A DNA stretch of 64,000 nt, taken from Acidimicrobiales bacterium. GTDB taxonomy: Bacteria; Actinomycetota; Acidimicrobiia; Acidimicrobiales; SZUA-35. Made by a program: the position numbers and the translations under genes. Location: contig JAWKIO010000005.1 of assembly GCA_041394265.1 (NCBI GenBank), forward strand, positions 4,712,001 to 4,776,000, read 5' to 3'. This document shows, in pieces, positions 1-7,974 of this stretch (positions within the stretch are counted from its first letter, which is position 1; every line of letters begins with the position of its first letter). The notes beneath the pieces were generated by a model. That model did no database searches. It saw only the letters and a list, made by a program, of their open reading frames with translations, and had not been told where the DNA came from.

Positions 1-224
1 GCCAGCGCCGCCTCGGTGTCTGCGGTGAGGAGTCCGTCCAGCACGTCGGAACGAATGGCGTCGTGCATCATGTCGGTGACACCGGCCGAGACGGTCGCCT
101 CGCGATAGCGGTCGAGCGAGGTGGCGTCCTTGATGTTGGCGGCTCCGAAGGCGCCGACGCCGACGACGAGCGCCACGCTGATGCCACCGAGGCTCGCAAG
201 CGCTTTCGGTACGTTCCACTGCAT
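1..224 (-). CDS. methyl-accepting chemotaxis protein, N-terminal part (runs off the window)
   Basis: This is the beginning of a protein whose remainder lies outside the window (about 74 codons visible). It starts at an ATG preceded by GGAG about 9 nt upstream. A short cytoplasmic stretch (MQWNVPKA) is followed by a hydrophobic membrane segment at about residues 11-32, then a helical extracytoplasmic stretch containing TDMMHDAIRSDVLDGL. That order, and the D-MMHDAIRSD pattern at the start of a four-helix sensing domain, is typical of transmembrane chemoreceptors. HAMP and signalling domains are not visible, so a histidine kinase or adenylate cyclase with a similar N-terminus is possible. A soluble PAS chemoreceptor-like gene also occurs at 27043-27972. 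Confidence 0.6.
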   Translation of the reverse strand, partial: MQWNVPKALASLGGISVALVVGVGAFGAANIKDATSLDRYREATVSAGVTDMMHDAIRSDVLDGLLTADTEAAL

Positions 225-298
225 ACGTCGACTCCGTTCCTCGGTCCCTGTCGAATCATGGGAGTCTCGGATCGGGCCGAGGCGGTATGAGCGGTAGG

Positions 299-562
299 TC
301 AGCTCCGACGCATGGTGCGAGTGAAGACGAACTCGGTGCCGGCTTCGGCCAGCACCCGATCGGCGTCGATTGGACCCGGCGCCTGCAGCAGCGACCATCC
401 GTCGCGCAGGGCGTCGACGCCGGTGGCATAGGGCGGCCGTTCGTCGGGCAGGCCGGGTGCTTCGCCGTCGGTGCCGTCGTAGAACGCCCACCCGATGACG
501 GTGGTGTCGAGCGCGGCAGCGCTCAGCCAGAGCTGGAGGACCTGCTGGCGGTCGTCGAACAC
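299..562 (-). CDS. small protein of unknown function downstream of PhyH dioxygenase
   Basis: An 87-residue protein beginning with GTG right after the stop of the dioxygenase gene (TGAGGTG), so it is probably translated by coupling. No signal peptide, membrane segment or known motif is visible. It contains aromatic and aliphatic stretches (LQLWLSAAALDTTVIGWAFYD; PPYATGVDALRDGWSLLQ) that look like a folded domain rather than noise, and its codon use (GC-rich third positions) matches its neighbours. It is the last gene of the transporter-dioxygenase operon. Function not recognised. Confidence 0.55.
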   Translation of the reverse strand: MFDDRQQVLQLWLSAAALDTTVIGWAFYDGTDGEAPGLPDERPPYATGVDALRDGWSLLQAPGPIDADRVLAEAGTEFVFTRTMRRS

Positions 563-563
563 C

Positions 564-1466
564 TCAGGCTCCGGGGGCTCGCCGCTCGGTACGCACCAGG
601 TAGTAGTCGACGTCGAAGGTGTCGTCGTCGGAGAGGTAGCGCCACAGGCGCGCCCGCTCGGTGAGCTCCCGCCGTGACTCGTCGGTCCCCATCCAGGTTG
701 GCGTGGAGCGGAGGATGGCGGCGACCGAGTCGGTGCGGCTGTTGGCGAAGATGTGGTCGCTGGCGTCGTTGTGCATCGCCTCGAAGTCGGCCAGATTCCA
801 CAGCCGCTGCTGGGGACGGTCGGGGCCGACGCGAAGCTTGTACATCCAGCGATCCTGGCCGCTCGGGTTGTCCTGGCCTGCGTGCCACAAGCCGTGATGG
901 AAGACCATCACCGTGCCCGCGGGTCCGGCGTAGAACTCCTCGCCGACCAATTGCTGGTAGCGGGCGGTGCTCGACGACGGCACGCGGCGTAGGTGCGAAC
1001 CCGGGACGAACCGGGTGCCACCTGCTCCCGGAGCGATCTCGTGAGGAAAGTAGAAGAGCTGGATGTCGAAGTCCGGGGTGGCCGTGTCGCTGATGGCGTC
1101 GGCGTGGAGATGCTGGCGGTTGGCGTGTCCGGCAGGGAGATGGTGCACGAAGTCGTGGTCGAAGATCGGATCGTCTCCCACCAGCGACGAGATGATGCCC
1201 TGGATCTGGGGGAGGCGCAGGTAGGCGCCGAGGCCAGGACGATCGACATAGCAGCGAGACAGCGGGTCGAGCGTGTGGGGCAGGGCGATGCTGTCACTTC
1301 GTTCGCCGATCCCGAACGCTGCGAGCTTGGCGGCCTCGATGGCGGGGAGCTCGCCGAGTACCGCCTCGTTGATCTCAGGCGGAACGATCGCGTCGAACCG
1401 GAGGTAGCCGTTGGCGACGAACTGCGCCATCTCCCTCGTGGTGAGGCGATGATCAGCGGCCGGCAT
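564..1466 (-). CDS. phytanoyl-CoA dioxygenase (PhyH) family protein
   Basis: A 300-residue Fe(II)/2-oxoglutarate oxygenase of the PhyH superfamily. The iron-binding HxD pair is visible at about H121/D123 (RQHLHADA), the distal histidine at about H195 (GLWHAGQDN), and a basic residue for 2-oxoglutarate follows (DRWMYKLR). The loop GAGGTRFVPGSHLRR between them is characteristic. The ATG start overlaps the end of the upstream DHA2 transporter by 14 nt; more upstream in-frame sequence is transporter shadow. Substrate is unknown; PhyH relatives hydroxylate lipids, small natural products or quaternary amines. Pairing with a drug-type exporter suggests processing and export of a small molecule, which is inference. 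Confidence 0.85.
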   Translation of the reverse strand: MPAADHRLTTREMAQFVANGYLRFDAIVPPEINEAVLGELPAIEAAKLAAFGIGERSDSIALPHTLDPLSRCYVDRPGLGAYLRLPQIQGIISSLVGDDPIFDHDFVHHLPAGHANRQHLHADAISDTATPDFDIQLFYFPHEIAPGAGGTRFVPGSHLRRVPSSSTARYQQLVGEEFYAGPAGTVMVFHHGLWHAGQDNPSGQDRWMYKLRVGPDRPQQRLWNLADFEAMHNDASDHIFANSRTDSVAAILRSTPTWMGTDESRRELTERARLWRYLSDDDTFDVDYYLVRTERRAPGA

Positions 1467-3018
1467 CGGGCACCACCGGAGCATCGTCTTGGCCGCCGAC
1501 GGCCGATGAGGTTCGAAGGGGAATCTCCCGCAGGGCGAGCGCCATGGCCAACACGCACGCCATGAGCGGGATCGCTTGCAGGAACATCCCGGCCACCGAG
1601 TCGCTGACGGCACCGACCACAGCGCTGCGGAGTTCCTCGGGGAAGTCATGAACGATCTTTGGCGTGCGGATCAGCTCCTGCACCCCGCCAAGTTCATCGA
1701 GTCGTTCGGCACCGAGGCGATCCGCGAGCTCGTCGGTGAGGCGTGTGGTGAAGAAGGCGCCGGCGACGGCAGCACCGAAGGCACCGCCCATGCTGCGGAA
1801 GAAGTTCGACGTCGAGGTGGCGATACCGAGATCCTCGATGGGGGCTGCGTTCTGAACGGCGAGGGTGAGGTTGGGGAAGATCAAACCAAGGCCCATGCCG
1901 AGAGCAAAGAGCAGGGGAGCGAGGTCGAGCGCGCTGGTGTCGGGGGTGATCCGCGTGAGGCCGTACATCGCAGCGATGGTGATGATCGGCCCGGCGACCA
2001 TGGCCCATTTGTATCGGCCCGACTTCGACACGAGCAGGCCGCTCACGGCCGCAACCAGACTCACACCCACCGACTGAGGCGTGACCATCAGTCCGCTCTT
2101 CGTGGCCGATGCCCCGGTCGACACCTGGAGGAAGAGCGGAAGGAAGGTGGTCACCGACAACAGCGCGCCCATGAGGATGAAGCCCATCCCGAAGACGAGG
2201 ACCACGGTCCGATCGGTGAACAGACGAAGCGGAATGATCGGTTCCTCGGCTCGGGCTTCCTGCATCAGGAACACGGCGCTCGCGGCGAGGCCGACGGCCA
2301 GGGTGGTCAGCAGCTGCCACGACCCCCATGGATAGGTTTCGCCGCCCCACACGGGGACGAGGATGAGTCCGGTCGACGCGACGACCAGCAGGCCGATACC
2401 GATCCAGTCGATCGGACGCCGGCGGGTGGCGAAGGGGAGGCGGAGGCCGCGATTGGTGACGGCGAGCGCAAGCGCCGAGATCGGCACGACGGCCCAGAAG
2501 ACCCAACGCCAGCCCGGACCATCGACCAGCAACCCACCCCACAGGGGACCGGTGAGGGCCGAGATGGTGAAGACGCCGGTGAAGATCCCGATGTAGCGGC
2601 CGCGCTGGCGAGGTGAGACGACGTCGCCGACGATCACGAAGGCCAGGGACATCAGGCCACCGCCGCCCATGCCCTGGATCGCTCGGGCCCCCACGAGTTG
2701 GTTCATGGACTGAGCGATTGCGCACAGGATCGACCCGAGCATGAAGACGGTGATCGAGATCTGGTAGACGATGCGCCGTCCGAACAGGTCGGACATCTTG
2801 CCGTAGAGCGGGGTGACGATGGTCGAGGTGAGGAGGTAGGCCGACACCACCCAGGCGATCTGGTTCGCACCTCCGAGCTCACCGGCGAGGGTCGGCAGGG
2901 CGGTGGCGATCACGCTCTGTTCGGTCGACGACAGGAACAGCCCGACCATGAGCCCGCCCATCAACCACCGCAGCTGCTCCTTCGTGAGTCCGGTGGGGGA
3001 GCTGGTGGTGATCGTCAC
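1453..3018 (-). CDS. MFS transporter, DHA2 (EmrB/QacA-like) family
   Basis: A 521-residue polytopic membrane protein of the 14-helix drug:H+ antiporter-2 family. The first helix carries GLFLSSTEQSVIATALPTLAGEL, followed by the MFS loop motif GKMSDLFGRRIVYQ between helices 2 and 3, and motif C-like glycine-rich helix 5 (GLTGPLWGGLLVDG region). The GTG start at 3018 is chosen because AAGGTGAG lies directly upstream; a longer frame to 3129 would run through the intergenic region shared with the divergent racemase gene. It heads an operon with the PhyH dioxygenase and a small protein. It probably exports a drug or metabolite; substrate cannot be told. Confidence 0.88.
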   Translation of the reverse strand: MTITTSSPTGLTKEQLRWLMGGLMVGLFLSSTEQSVIATALPTLAGELGGANQIAWVVSAYLLTSTIVTPLYGKMSDLFGRRIVYQISITVFMLGSILCAIAQSMNQLVGARAIQGMGGGGLMSLAFVIVGDVVSPRQRGRYIGIFTGVFTISALTGPLWGGLLVDGPGWRWVFWAVVPISALALAVTNRGLRLPFATRRRPIDWIGIGLLVVASTGLILVPVWGGETYPWGSWQLLTTLAVGLAASAVFLMQEARAEEPIIPLRLFTDRTVVLVFGMGFILMGALLSVTTFLPLFLQVSTGASATKSGLMVTPQSVGVSLVAAVSGLLVSKSGRYKWAMVAGPIITIAAMYGLTRITPDTSALDLAPLLFALGMGLGLIFPNLTLAVQNAAPIEDLGIATSTSNFFRSMGGAFGAAVAGAFFTTRLTDELADRLGAERLDELGGVQELIRTPKIVHDFPEELRSAVVGAVSDSVAGMFLQAIPLMACVLAMALALREIPLRTSSAVGGQDDAPVVPDAGR

Positions 3019-3100
3019 GCGCTCACCTTGCCTCACGGCGAAGTGGTTCGGCAAACAAACGAAACTGCGGGTTCGCGAGTGAGATGTGGCAGGCTTTGCT

Positions 3101-4180
3101 GTGCGCTCGTGCAAGACGATCCATGTCATCAGCTGTCATGCCGAGGGTGAAGTGGGCGATGTGATCGTCGGCGGCGTGGCCCCACCGCCGGGCGCCACGC
3201 TCTGGGAGCAGTCGCGCCACGTCGCCGACGACGATCGGCTGCGTCGGTTCGTGCTGAACGAACCTCGTGGAGGCGTGTTTCGTCACGTCAACCTGCTGGT
3301 GCCGCCGGTCGACCCGCGGGCCTCGCACGGCTTCATCATCATGGAGCCCGAGCACACGCCACCCATGTCGGGTTCGAACTCGATCTGTGTCGCCACGGTG
3401 CTACTCGATTCCGGCATCGTCGAGATGACGGAGCCGATCACCACGCTGGTCCTCGAGGCACCCGGTGGGCTGGTGGAGGTCAGTGCCGAGTGCCGTGGTG
3501 GAAAGGCCGAGCGCATCACGGTCACCAATGTCGCGTCGTTTGCCGGCGATCTCGACGCCATGCTCGAGGTCGATGGCATCGGGTCGATCCGCGTCGACAC
3601 CGCGTTCGGCGGCGACAGCTTCGTGATGGTCGACGCTGCGGATCTCGGCTTCGACCTGCTGCCGGGCGAGGCCGGCGACCTGGCGGCGATCGGTGCGCGG
3701 ATCACGGCTGCCGCCAACGAACAGCTGTCGTTCGTGCACCCCACCAACGCCGACTGGCGACACTTCTCGTTCTGCCAGATCGCCGGTCCGCTGACGACCG
3801 ACGACACCGGCGACCTCACCATGCGCAACACCGTGGTGATCGATCCCGGCAAGCTCGACCGATCGCCGACCGGCACCGGTGTGTCGGCCCGCATGGCCGT
3901 GCTGCGAGCCCGTGGCGTCATGGCGGTCGGCGCTCGACTGCGCATGCGATCGGTGATCGATTCGGCGTTCGTCGGCCAGATCGCCGCCGACACGGTGCTC
4001 GTCGACGCCGACGGCCGCCGGACCGACGCCATCATTCCCACCATCACCGGTCGAGCGTGGATCACGGGGATCCATCAGCATCTCCTCGACCCCGACGACC
4101 CCTGGCCGCTGGGCTACCGCCTGGCCGACACCTGGCCCAACCGCCAGCACGCTCCTGACACCGAACGAGATCGCCCATGA
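3101..4180 (+). CDS. proline racemase superfamily protein with Ser/Thr in place of both catalytic Cys
   Basis: About 359 residues matching the proline racemase / hydroxyproline epimerase / trans-3-hydroxyproline dehydratase fold along its length (HAEGEVGDVIVGGV near the N-terminus, GGVFRHVNLLVPP, AFGGDSFVMVDA). The first active-site motif, usually MCGH-like, reads MSGSNSICV, and the second, usually CGTG, reads TGTG (DRSPTGTGVSARMAVL). Racemases and epimerases need two Cys; dehydratases keep one Cys and have Thr at the second site. With Ser/Thr the activity cannot be assigned. GTG 3101 is preferred (CAGGCT 5 nt upstream, family-like MRSxKTIHV start); GTG 3086 is an alternative. It overlaps the exporter gene by ATGA. 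Confidence 0.85.
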   Translation: MRSCKTIHVISCHAEGEVGDVIVGGVAPPPGATLWEQSRHVADDDRLRRFVLNEPRGGVFRHVNLLVPPVDPRASHGFIIMEPEHTPPMSGSNSICVATVLLDSGIVEMTEPITTLVLEAPGGLVEVSAECRGGKAERITVTNVASFAGDLDAMLEVDGIGSIRVDTAFGGDSFVMVDAADLGFDLLPGEAGDLAAIGARITAAANEQLSFVHPTNADWRHFSFCQIAGPLTTDDTGDLTMRNTVVIDPGKLDRSPTGTGVSARMAVLRARGVMAVGARLRMRSVIDSAFVGQIAADTVLVDADGRRTDAIIPTITGRAWITGIHQHLLDPDDPWPLGYRLADTWPNRQHAPDTERDRP

Positions 4181-5100
4181 CCGACACCGTCACCTCCGCC
4201 TCCGTCGCCGACGAGAGCACCACGCAGGGCTTGCTCGGTGCCGCGCTGGCGGTCACCGCCTGGGGCGCCGCGTCGATCATCCCGAAGGCGATGGACATGG
4301 GAGGCATGGCGATTGCGGTGTACCGCTTCGCCCTCTATTTCGCCGTTCTCGTCGGCTGGATGGCGTACCGAAAGGCGCCGTTCAGCGTCACCGCCATCCG
4401 GCGCTCGGTGCTCGGTGGCATCGCCTTGGGGCTCGACATTGCGCTGTTCTTCTCGGCCGTCAAGCTCACAACCGTGGTCAACGCCACGATCATCGGGTCG
4501 TTGCAGCCGATTCTCGTCGGCGTGGTGGGTGTTCGGTTCTTCGGCGAGAAGATCAAGGCGATCGACGCCGTGTGGTCGCTCGTTGCGTTGGCCGGCGTCA
4601 CCGCCGTGGTGCTGTCGTCCTCCAGCACTGCGGAGTCGAGCGTCACCGGTGATCTGCTGGCCATCGGCGCTCTGTTCTCATGGAGCGCCTACTTCATTGC
4701 GTCCAAGCAGTCGAAGGGATCGATCACACCCACCGAGTTCACCGCCGGCACGGCGTTCTGGGCGTTCGTCATCAACCTGCCGCTGGCCATCGCGTTCGGC
4801 CAGGACCTCGGCCGTCCGTCGAATGGCGATCTGGTCAAGGTGGTGATCCTCGCCGTCGTCGCCGGGGTGATCGGCCACAGCCTGATGAACTGGTCGCTGG
4901 TCCGCATTCCGTTGTGGATCGGCTCAACCTTCACGCTGCTCATCCCGGTGGCCTCGTCGCTGTTGGCGTGGGCCTTCCTCGACGAGTCGCTCAGCTGGGG
5001 CCAGGGCATCGGCATGGCGGTCGTGATCGGTTCGCTGGCGGCCATCGTGGTGGGACAACACCGCCGCAAGATCGACCAGCTCGAGGTAGCGGTGCCGTGA
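4177..5100 (+). CDS. EamA (DMT) family transporter
   Basis: A 307-residue membrane protein with about ten hydrophobic helices in two EamA repeats (roughly residues 12-140 and 150-290). Typical elements are AVTAWGAASIIPKAM in helix 1, the end of the first repeat (LSLVALAGVTAVVLSSSS-like) and FTLLIPVASSLLAWAFLDE in the second. DMT carriers move amino acids, nucleobases or other small metabolites, usually outward. Its ATG overlaps the racemase-family stop codon (ATGA), so the two are surely co-transcribed and a shared amino-acid-like substrate is plausible, though unproven. Confidence 0.85.
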   Translation: MTDTVTSASVADESTTQGLLGAALAVTAWGAASIIPKAMDMGGMAIAVYRFALYFAVLVGWMAYRKAPFSVTAIRRSVLGGIALGLDIALFFSAVKLTTVVNATIIGSLQPILVGVVGVRFFGEKIKAIDAVWSLVALAGVTAVVLSSSSTAESSVTGDLLAIGALFSWSAYFIASKQSKGSITPTEFTAGTAFWAFVINLPLAIAFGQDLGRPSNGDLVKVVILAVVAGVIGHSLMNWSLVRIPLWIGSTFTLLIPVASSLLAWAFLDESLSWGQGIGMAVVIGSLAAIVVGQHRRKIDQLEVAVP

Positions 5101-5126
5101 GGTTGCCCGGTAGGAACGAGTCCACG

Positions 5127-6230
5127 ATGACCGATCCCGCAGCAAGCGACGACACCTTGACCGAAGCCACCACCGAGCTCATCATTCCGCTGCCCGACGA
5201 CTGGCATGTGCATCTGCGCGACGACGCCATGCTGGCGTCGGTGGTGGCATACAGCGCCCGGCGGTACCGCTTTGCGATGGTGATGCCGAATCTCCGCCCA
5301 CCGATCACGTCGCTGGATCAGGCTCGGCGCTATCGCGCCGAGATCTTGCGGCATGTGCCACACGATGCACCGGACTTCCGGCCCGTGCTCACGTTCTTCG
5401 CCTCTGCCGACCTCGACGTCGACGAGCTTCGCGCCGCTCACGCCGAGGGGTTGGTGAAGGCGGTCAAGTTCTATCCGGCGGGGGCGACCACCAACGCCGA
5501 CCAGGCCGTCGGGGGGTTGTCATCGTTCCATGCGATCTACGACGTCCTCGAGGACACCGGTATGCGGCTCCTCGTGCACGCCGAATCGACCCGGGCCGAT
5601 GTCGATGTCTTCGACCGAGAGGCGGCCTTTCTCCACGATGAGTTGGTGCCGTTGGTCGAGCAGCGGCCTGGACTCGCCATCACGCTCGAGCATGTCTCGA
5701 CGGGAGCGGGGATCGAGTTCGTCGACGCCTATCCCCAGGTCGCCGCCACGGTCACTCCTCACCACCTGAGTCGCGACCGCGGACACCTGCTGGCCGATGG
5801 TCTGCGGCCCGACCTGTACTGCAAACCGATCATCAACTCACCCGATGATCGGGCGGCACTGGTCGCCGCCGTCACCAGCGGACGGAGCGATCTCATGCTC
5901 GGAACCGACTCGGCGCCCCACCCCACCACGGCGAAGTACGGGCCGAAGGCCGCTGCCGGTGTGTTCAACGCACCGTACGGCATCGAGGTGGTGGCAGAAG
6001 TCTTCTATCAGGCTGGTGCACTCGACCGGTTCGCCGGGTTCGTCTCGAGCAACGGCTGTTCCATCTACGGCGTCGAACCGCCGAATCACCGGGTTCGCCT
6101 CACCCGTGTCGCCGACGGCGAGGGCCTCACCGATGCGCCGGTCGACCACCTGCAGACGTCCACCGGCGACGAGGTCGTCTTCTTCGGCGTCGAAGAAGCC
6201 GCCCGCTGGCGCCACGAGCTCCTGCCGTAG
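5127..6230 (+). CDS. pyrC: dihydroorotase, class II
   Basis: A 367-residue amidohydrolase matching the short Escherichia-type dihydroorotase, which interconverts N-carbamoyl-L-aspartate and L-dihydroorotate in pyrimidine synthesis. Visible metal ligands are HVHLRD at H27/H29, the lysine to be carbamylated in AVKFYPAGATTN, histidines in LVHAES and ITLEHVST, TPHHL, and the catalytic aspartate in MLGTDSAPH. The family-specific VMPNL and NAPYGIE segments are present. ATG 5127 is chosen because AGGAACG precedes it. It lies 26 nt after the EamA gene on the same strand, away from any other pyr gene; most actinobacteria use the longer class I enzyme within a pyr operon, so class and location are both unusual. 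Confidence 0.92.
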   Translation: MTDPAASDDTLTEATTELIIPLPDDWHVHLRDDAMLASVVAYSARRYRFAMVMPNLRPPITSLDQARRYRAEILRHVPHDAPDFRPVLTFFASADLDVDELRAAHAEGLVKAVKFYPAGATTNADQAVGGLSSFHAIYDVLEDTGMRLLVHAESTRADVDVFDREAAFLHDELVPLVEQRPGLAITLEHVSTGAGIEFVDAYPQVAATVTPHHLSRDRGHLLADGLRPDLYCKPIINSPDDRAALVAAVTSGRSDLMLGTDSAPHPTTAKYGPKAAAGVFNAPYGIEVVAEVFYQAGALDRFAGFVSSNGCSIYGVEPPNHRVRLTRVADGEGLTDAPVDHLQTSTGDEVVFFGVEEAARWRHELLP

Positions 6231-6238
6231 CCCTCGAA

Positions 6239-6252
6239 CGTCCCTGGGGACG
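6239..6252. terminator. possible bidirectional terminator hairpin
   Basis: CGTCC-CTGG-GGACG forms a 5-bp stem with a 4-nt loop between the converging pyrC and sulP genes. There is no T run, so it would be a weak or factor-assisted terminator. Confidence 0.3.
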
Positions 6253-6292
6253 CTTGCGGAGGCGTTGTCAGGCGTGGATGGTCAGCAGAGGA

Positions 6293-7792
6293 TCAGTGGG
6301 CCGAGGTCATCGAGCCGGACATGCGACCGTGCAGTTCGGCGCTGCCCTCGTTGAGTCCGATGATCTGGGGCTCGATCCCGTGCGCTTCGAACTTGGCGAC
6401 CACGGCGTCGAGTGCCGACACGGCCGAGGTGTCCCAGATGTGGGCATCGGTCAGATCGACGATCGCTCGATCGATGTCCTCGGTGTAGTCGAAGAGATGA
6501 AGCAACTCGTTGGTCGAGGCGAAGAACAGCTCGCCGGTGACGTGGTAGATGCGGGTGCGGCCGTCGCTGGGGTCGATGACGCTGGTGACATCGGCGAGAT
6601 GGGCGACCTGTCGGGCGAAGAAGATGGCCGACAGCAGCACACCGCCCGCCACACCGAGCGCGAGATTGTGGCTGGCCACGACGATCGCCACGGTGACGAC
6701 CATGACCGCCGACTCGGTGCGCGGCGCTCGACGCAGGTGATCGATGCCGATGCTGCTCCAGTCGAACGTGCCGACCGACACCAGGATCATGACGGCGACC
6801 AGCGCTGCCATCGGGATCGACGCGATGAGGTCGCCCGCAGCGAGGATGCCGGTCATCAGGAACACACCAGCGCACAGCGTCGAGAGGCGGCCCCGCCCAC
6901 CGTTCTTCACGTTGATCATCGACTGGCCGATCATGGCGCAGCCGCCCATCCCGCCGAAGAAGCCGGTGATGACGTTCGCGATGCCCTGACCCCGCGACTC
7001 TCGGTCCTTGTCGGATCGGGTGTCGGTGATGTCGTCGATCAACTGGGCCGTGAGCAACGACTCGAGCAGCCCGACGAAGGCCAACGTGATGGCGTAGGGG
7101 GCGATGATCCGGAGGGTCTCGAGGTCGAAGGGGACATCGGGAAGGGCGAATGAGGGGAGTGCCGTCGGGAGTTCACCCATGTCGCCGACCGTCGGTACCT
7201 CGACGCCGAGGAGCGCTCCGCCGAAGCCGAGCACGGCGATGGCGATGAGCGGGGAGGGGATGGCGGTGGTGAGGCGGGGGATACCGACGATCATGGCGAT
7301 CCCCAGAGCCACCATCACGTACACCTCGGTGCTGATGCCGACGAAGTGTTCGATCTGCGCCATGAAGATGAGGATCGCGAGGGCATTGACGAAGCCGGTC
7401 ATCACCGGTCGGGGGATGAACCGCATGAGCCGACCGACGCCGAGGAGCCCCAGGACCACCTGCAGTGCACCGGCGAGGATCGTGGCGGCGAACAGGTACT
7501 GCAGCCCGTGGTCGGCAACGAGCGACACGATCACCAGCGCCATGGCGCCGGTGGCAGCGGAGATCATGGCCGGTCGGCCGCCGGCGATGGCGGTGATGAC
7601 GGCGATCGAGAACGAGGCGTAGAGGCCGACCTTCGGATCGACCCCGGCAATGATCGAGAACGAGATGGCCTCGGGAATGAGCGCCAGTGCGACGACCAGA
7701 CCCGCCAGCACGTCGGCGCGGAGGTTGAACAGCCACGTGGTGGCCAGTCGCGCCGCGAACGAGTCGGTGTCCGGTGGAGTCGTTGTCATCAT
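6293..7792 (-). CDS. SulP family inorganic anion transporter with STAS domain
   Basis: A 499-residue SulP/SLC26 carrier for sulfate, bicarbonate or another small anion. The N-terminus has the family signature (ADVLAGLVVALALIPEAISF), followed by about 11-12 hydrophobic helices (GLYASFSIAVITAIAGGRPAMISAATGAMA; GFFGGMGGCAMIGQSMIN) to about residue 400. A cytoplasmic STAS domain occupies the last about 85 residues (VTGELFFASTNELLHLF, AIVDLTDAHIWDTSAVSALD). ATG 7792 is preferred: AGAGG lies 7 nt upstream, with a second ATG directly following. A 16-bp perfect palindrome lies about 70 nt upstream. No carbonic anhydrase or sulfate-assimilation gene is nearby to suggest the substrate. Confidence 0.92.
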   Translation of the reverse strand: MMTTTPPDTDSFAARLATTWLFNLRADVLAGLVVALALIPEAISFSIIAGVDPKVGLYASFSIAVITAIAGGRPAMISAATGAMALVIVSLVADHGLQYLFAATILAGALQVVLGLLGVGRLMRFIPRPVMTGFVNALAILIFMAQIEHFVGISTEVYVMVALGIAMIVGIPRLTTAIPSPLIAIAVLGFGGALLGVEVPTVGDMGELPTALPSFALPDVPFDLETLRIIAPYAITLAFVGLLESLLTAQLIDDITDTRSDKDRESRGQGIANVITGFFGGMGGCAMIGQSMINVKNGGRGRLSTLCAGVFLMTGILAAGDLIASIPMAALVAVMILVSVGTFDWSSIGIDHLRRAPRTESAVMVVTVAIVVASHNLALGVAGGVLLSAIFFARQVAHLADVTSVIDPSDGRTRIYHVTGELFFASTNELLHLFDYTEDIDRAIVDLTDAHIWDTSAVSALDAVVAKFEAHGIEPQIIGLNEGSAELHGRMSGSMTSAH

Positions 7793-7860
7793 GGTGTTGC
7801 CTCTTGGCTGTCTGGCTCGCACGCGTCGTGGCGACCGCAGGGCTGAGTCACGAACCAGAG

Positions 7861-7876
7861 CGTCGGCGCGCCGACG
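7861..7876. promoter_or_regulatory. 16-bp perfect palindrome upstream of the SulP gene
   Basis: CGTCGGCGCGCCGACG is its own reverse complement. It lies 69 nt upstream of the SulP start codon and about 100 nt upstream of the divergent VOC gene. It may be an operator for a dimeric regulator or part of the sulP leader. Confidence 0.4.
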
Positions 7877-7962
7877 TATTCGCAACATCACGGAAGTCGT
7901 TGAACCTATCGGCCGCCGACCAGTGATCTGAAGCCGTTGTGCGTGACATCCGTCGCCTGTGA

Positions 7963-7968
7963 CAGGAT
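7963..7968 (+). promoter_or_regulatory. -10 box (CAGGAT) of VOC gene, leaderless
   Basis: CAGGAT ends 6 nt before the ATG at 7975, so transcription would start at or next to the start codon. TTGTGC at 7938-7943 is a possible -35 (19-nt spacer). Confidence 0.45.
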
Positions 7969-7974
7969 CGCGCC

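Noticed and set aside
4680..5126. In-frame extension of pyrC back into the EamA gene
   Set aside because: The extension is an Arg/His-rich shadow of the EamA gene; class II dihydroorotases start near HVHLRD as with ATG 5127.
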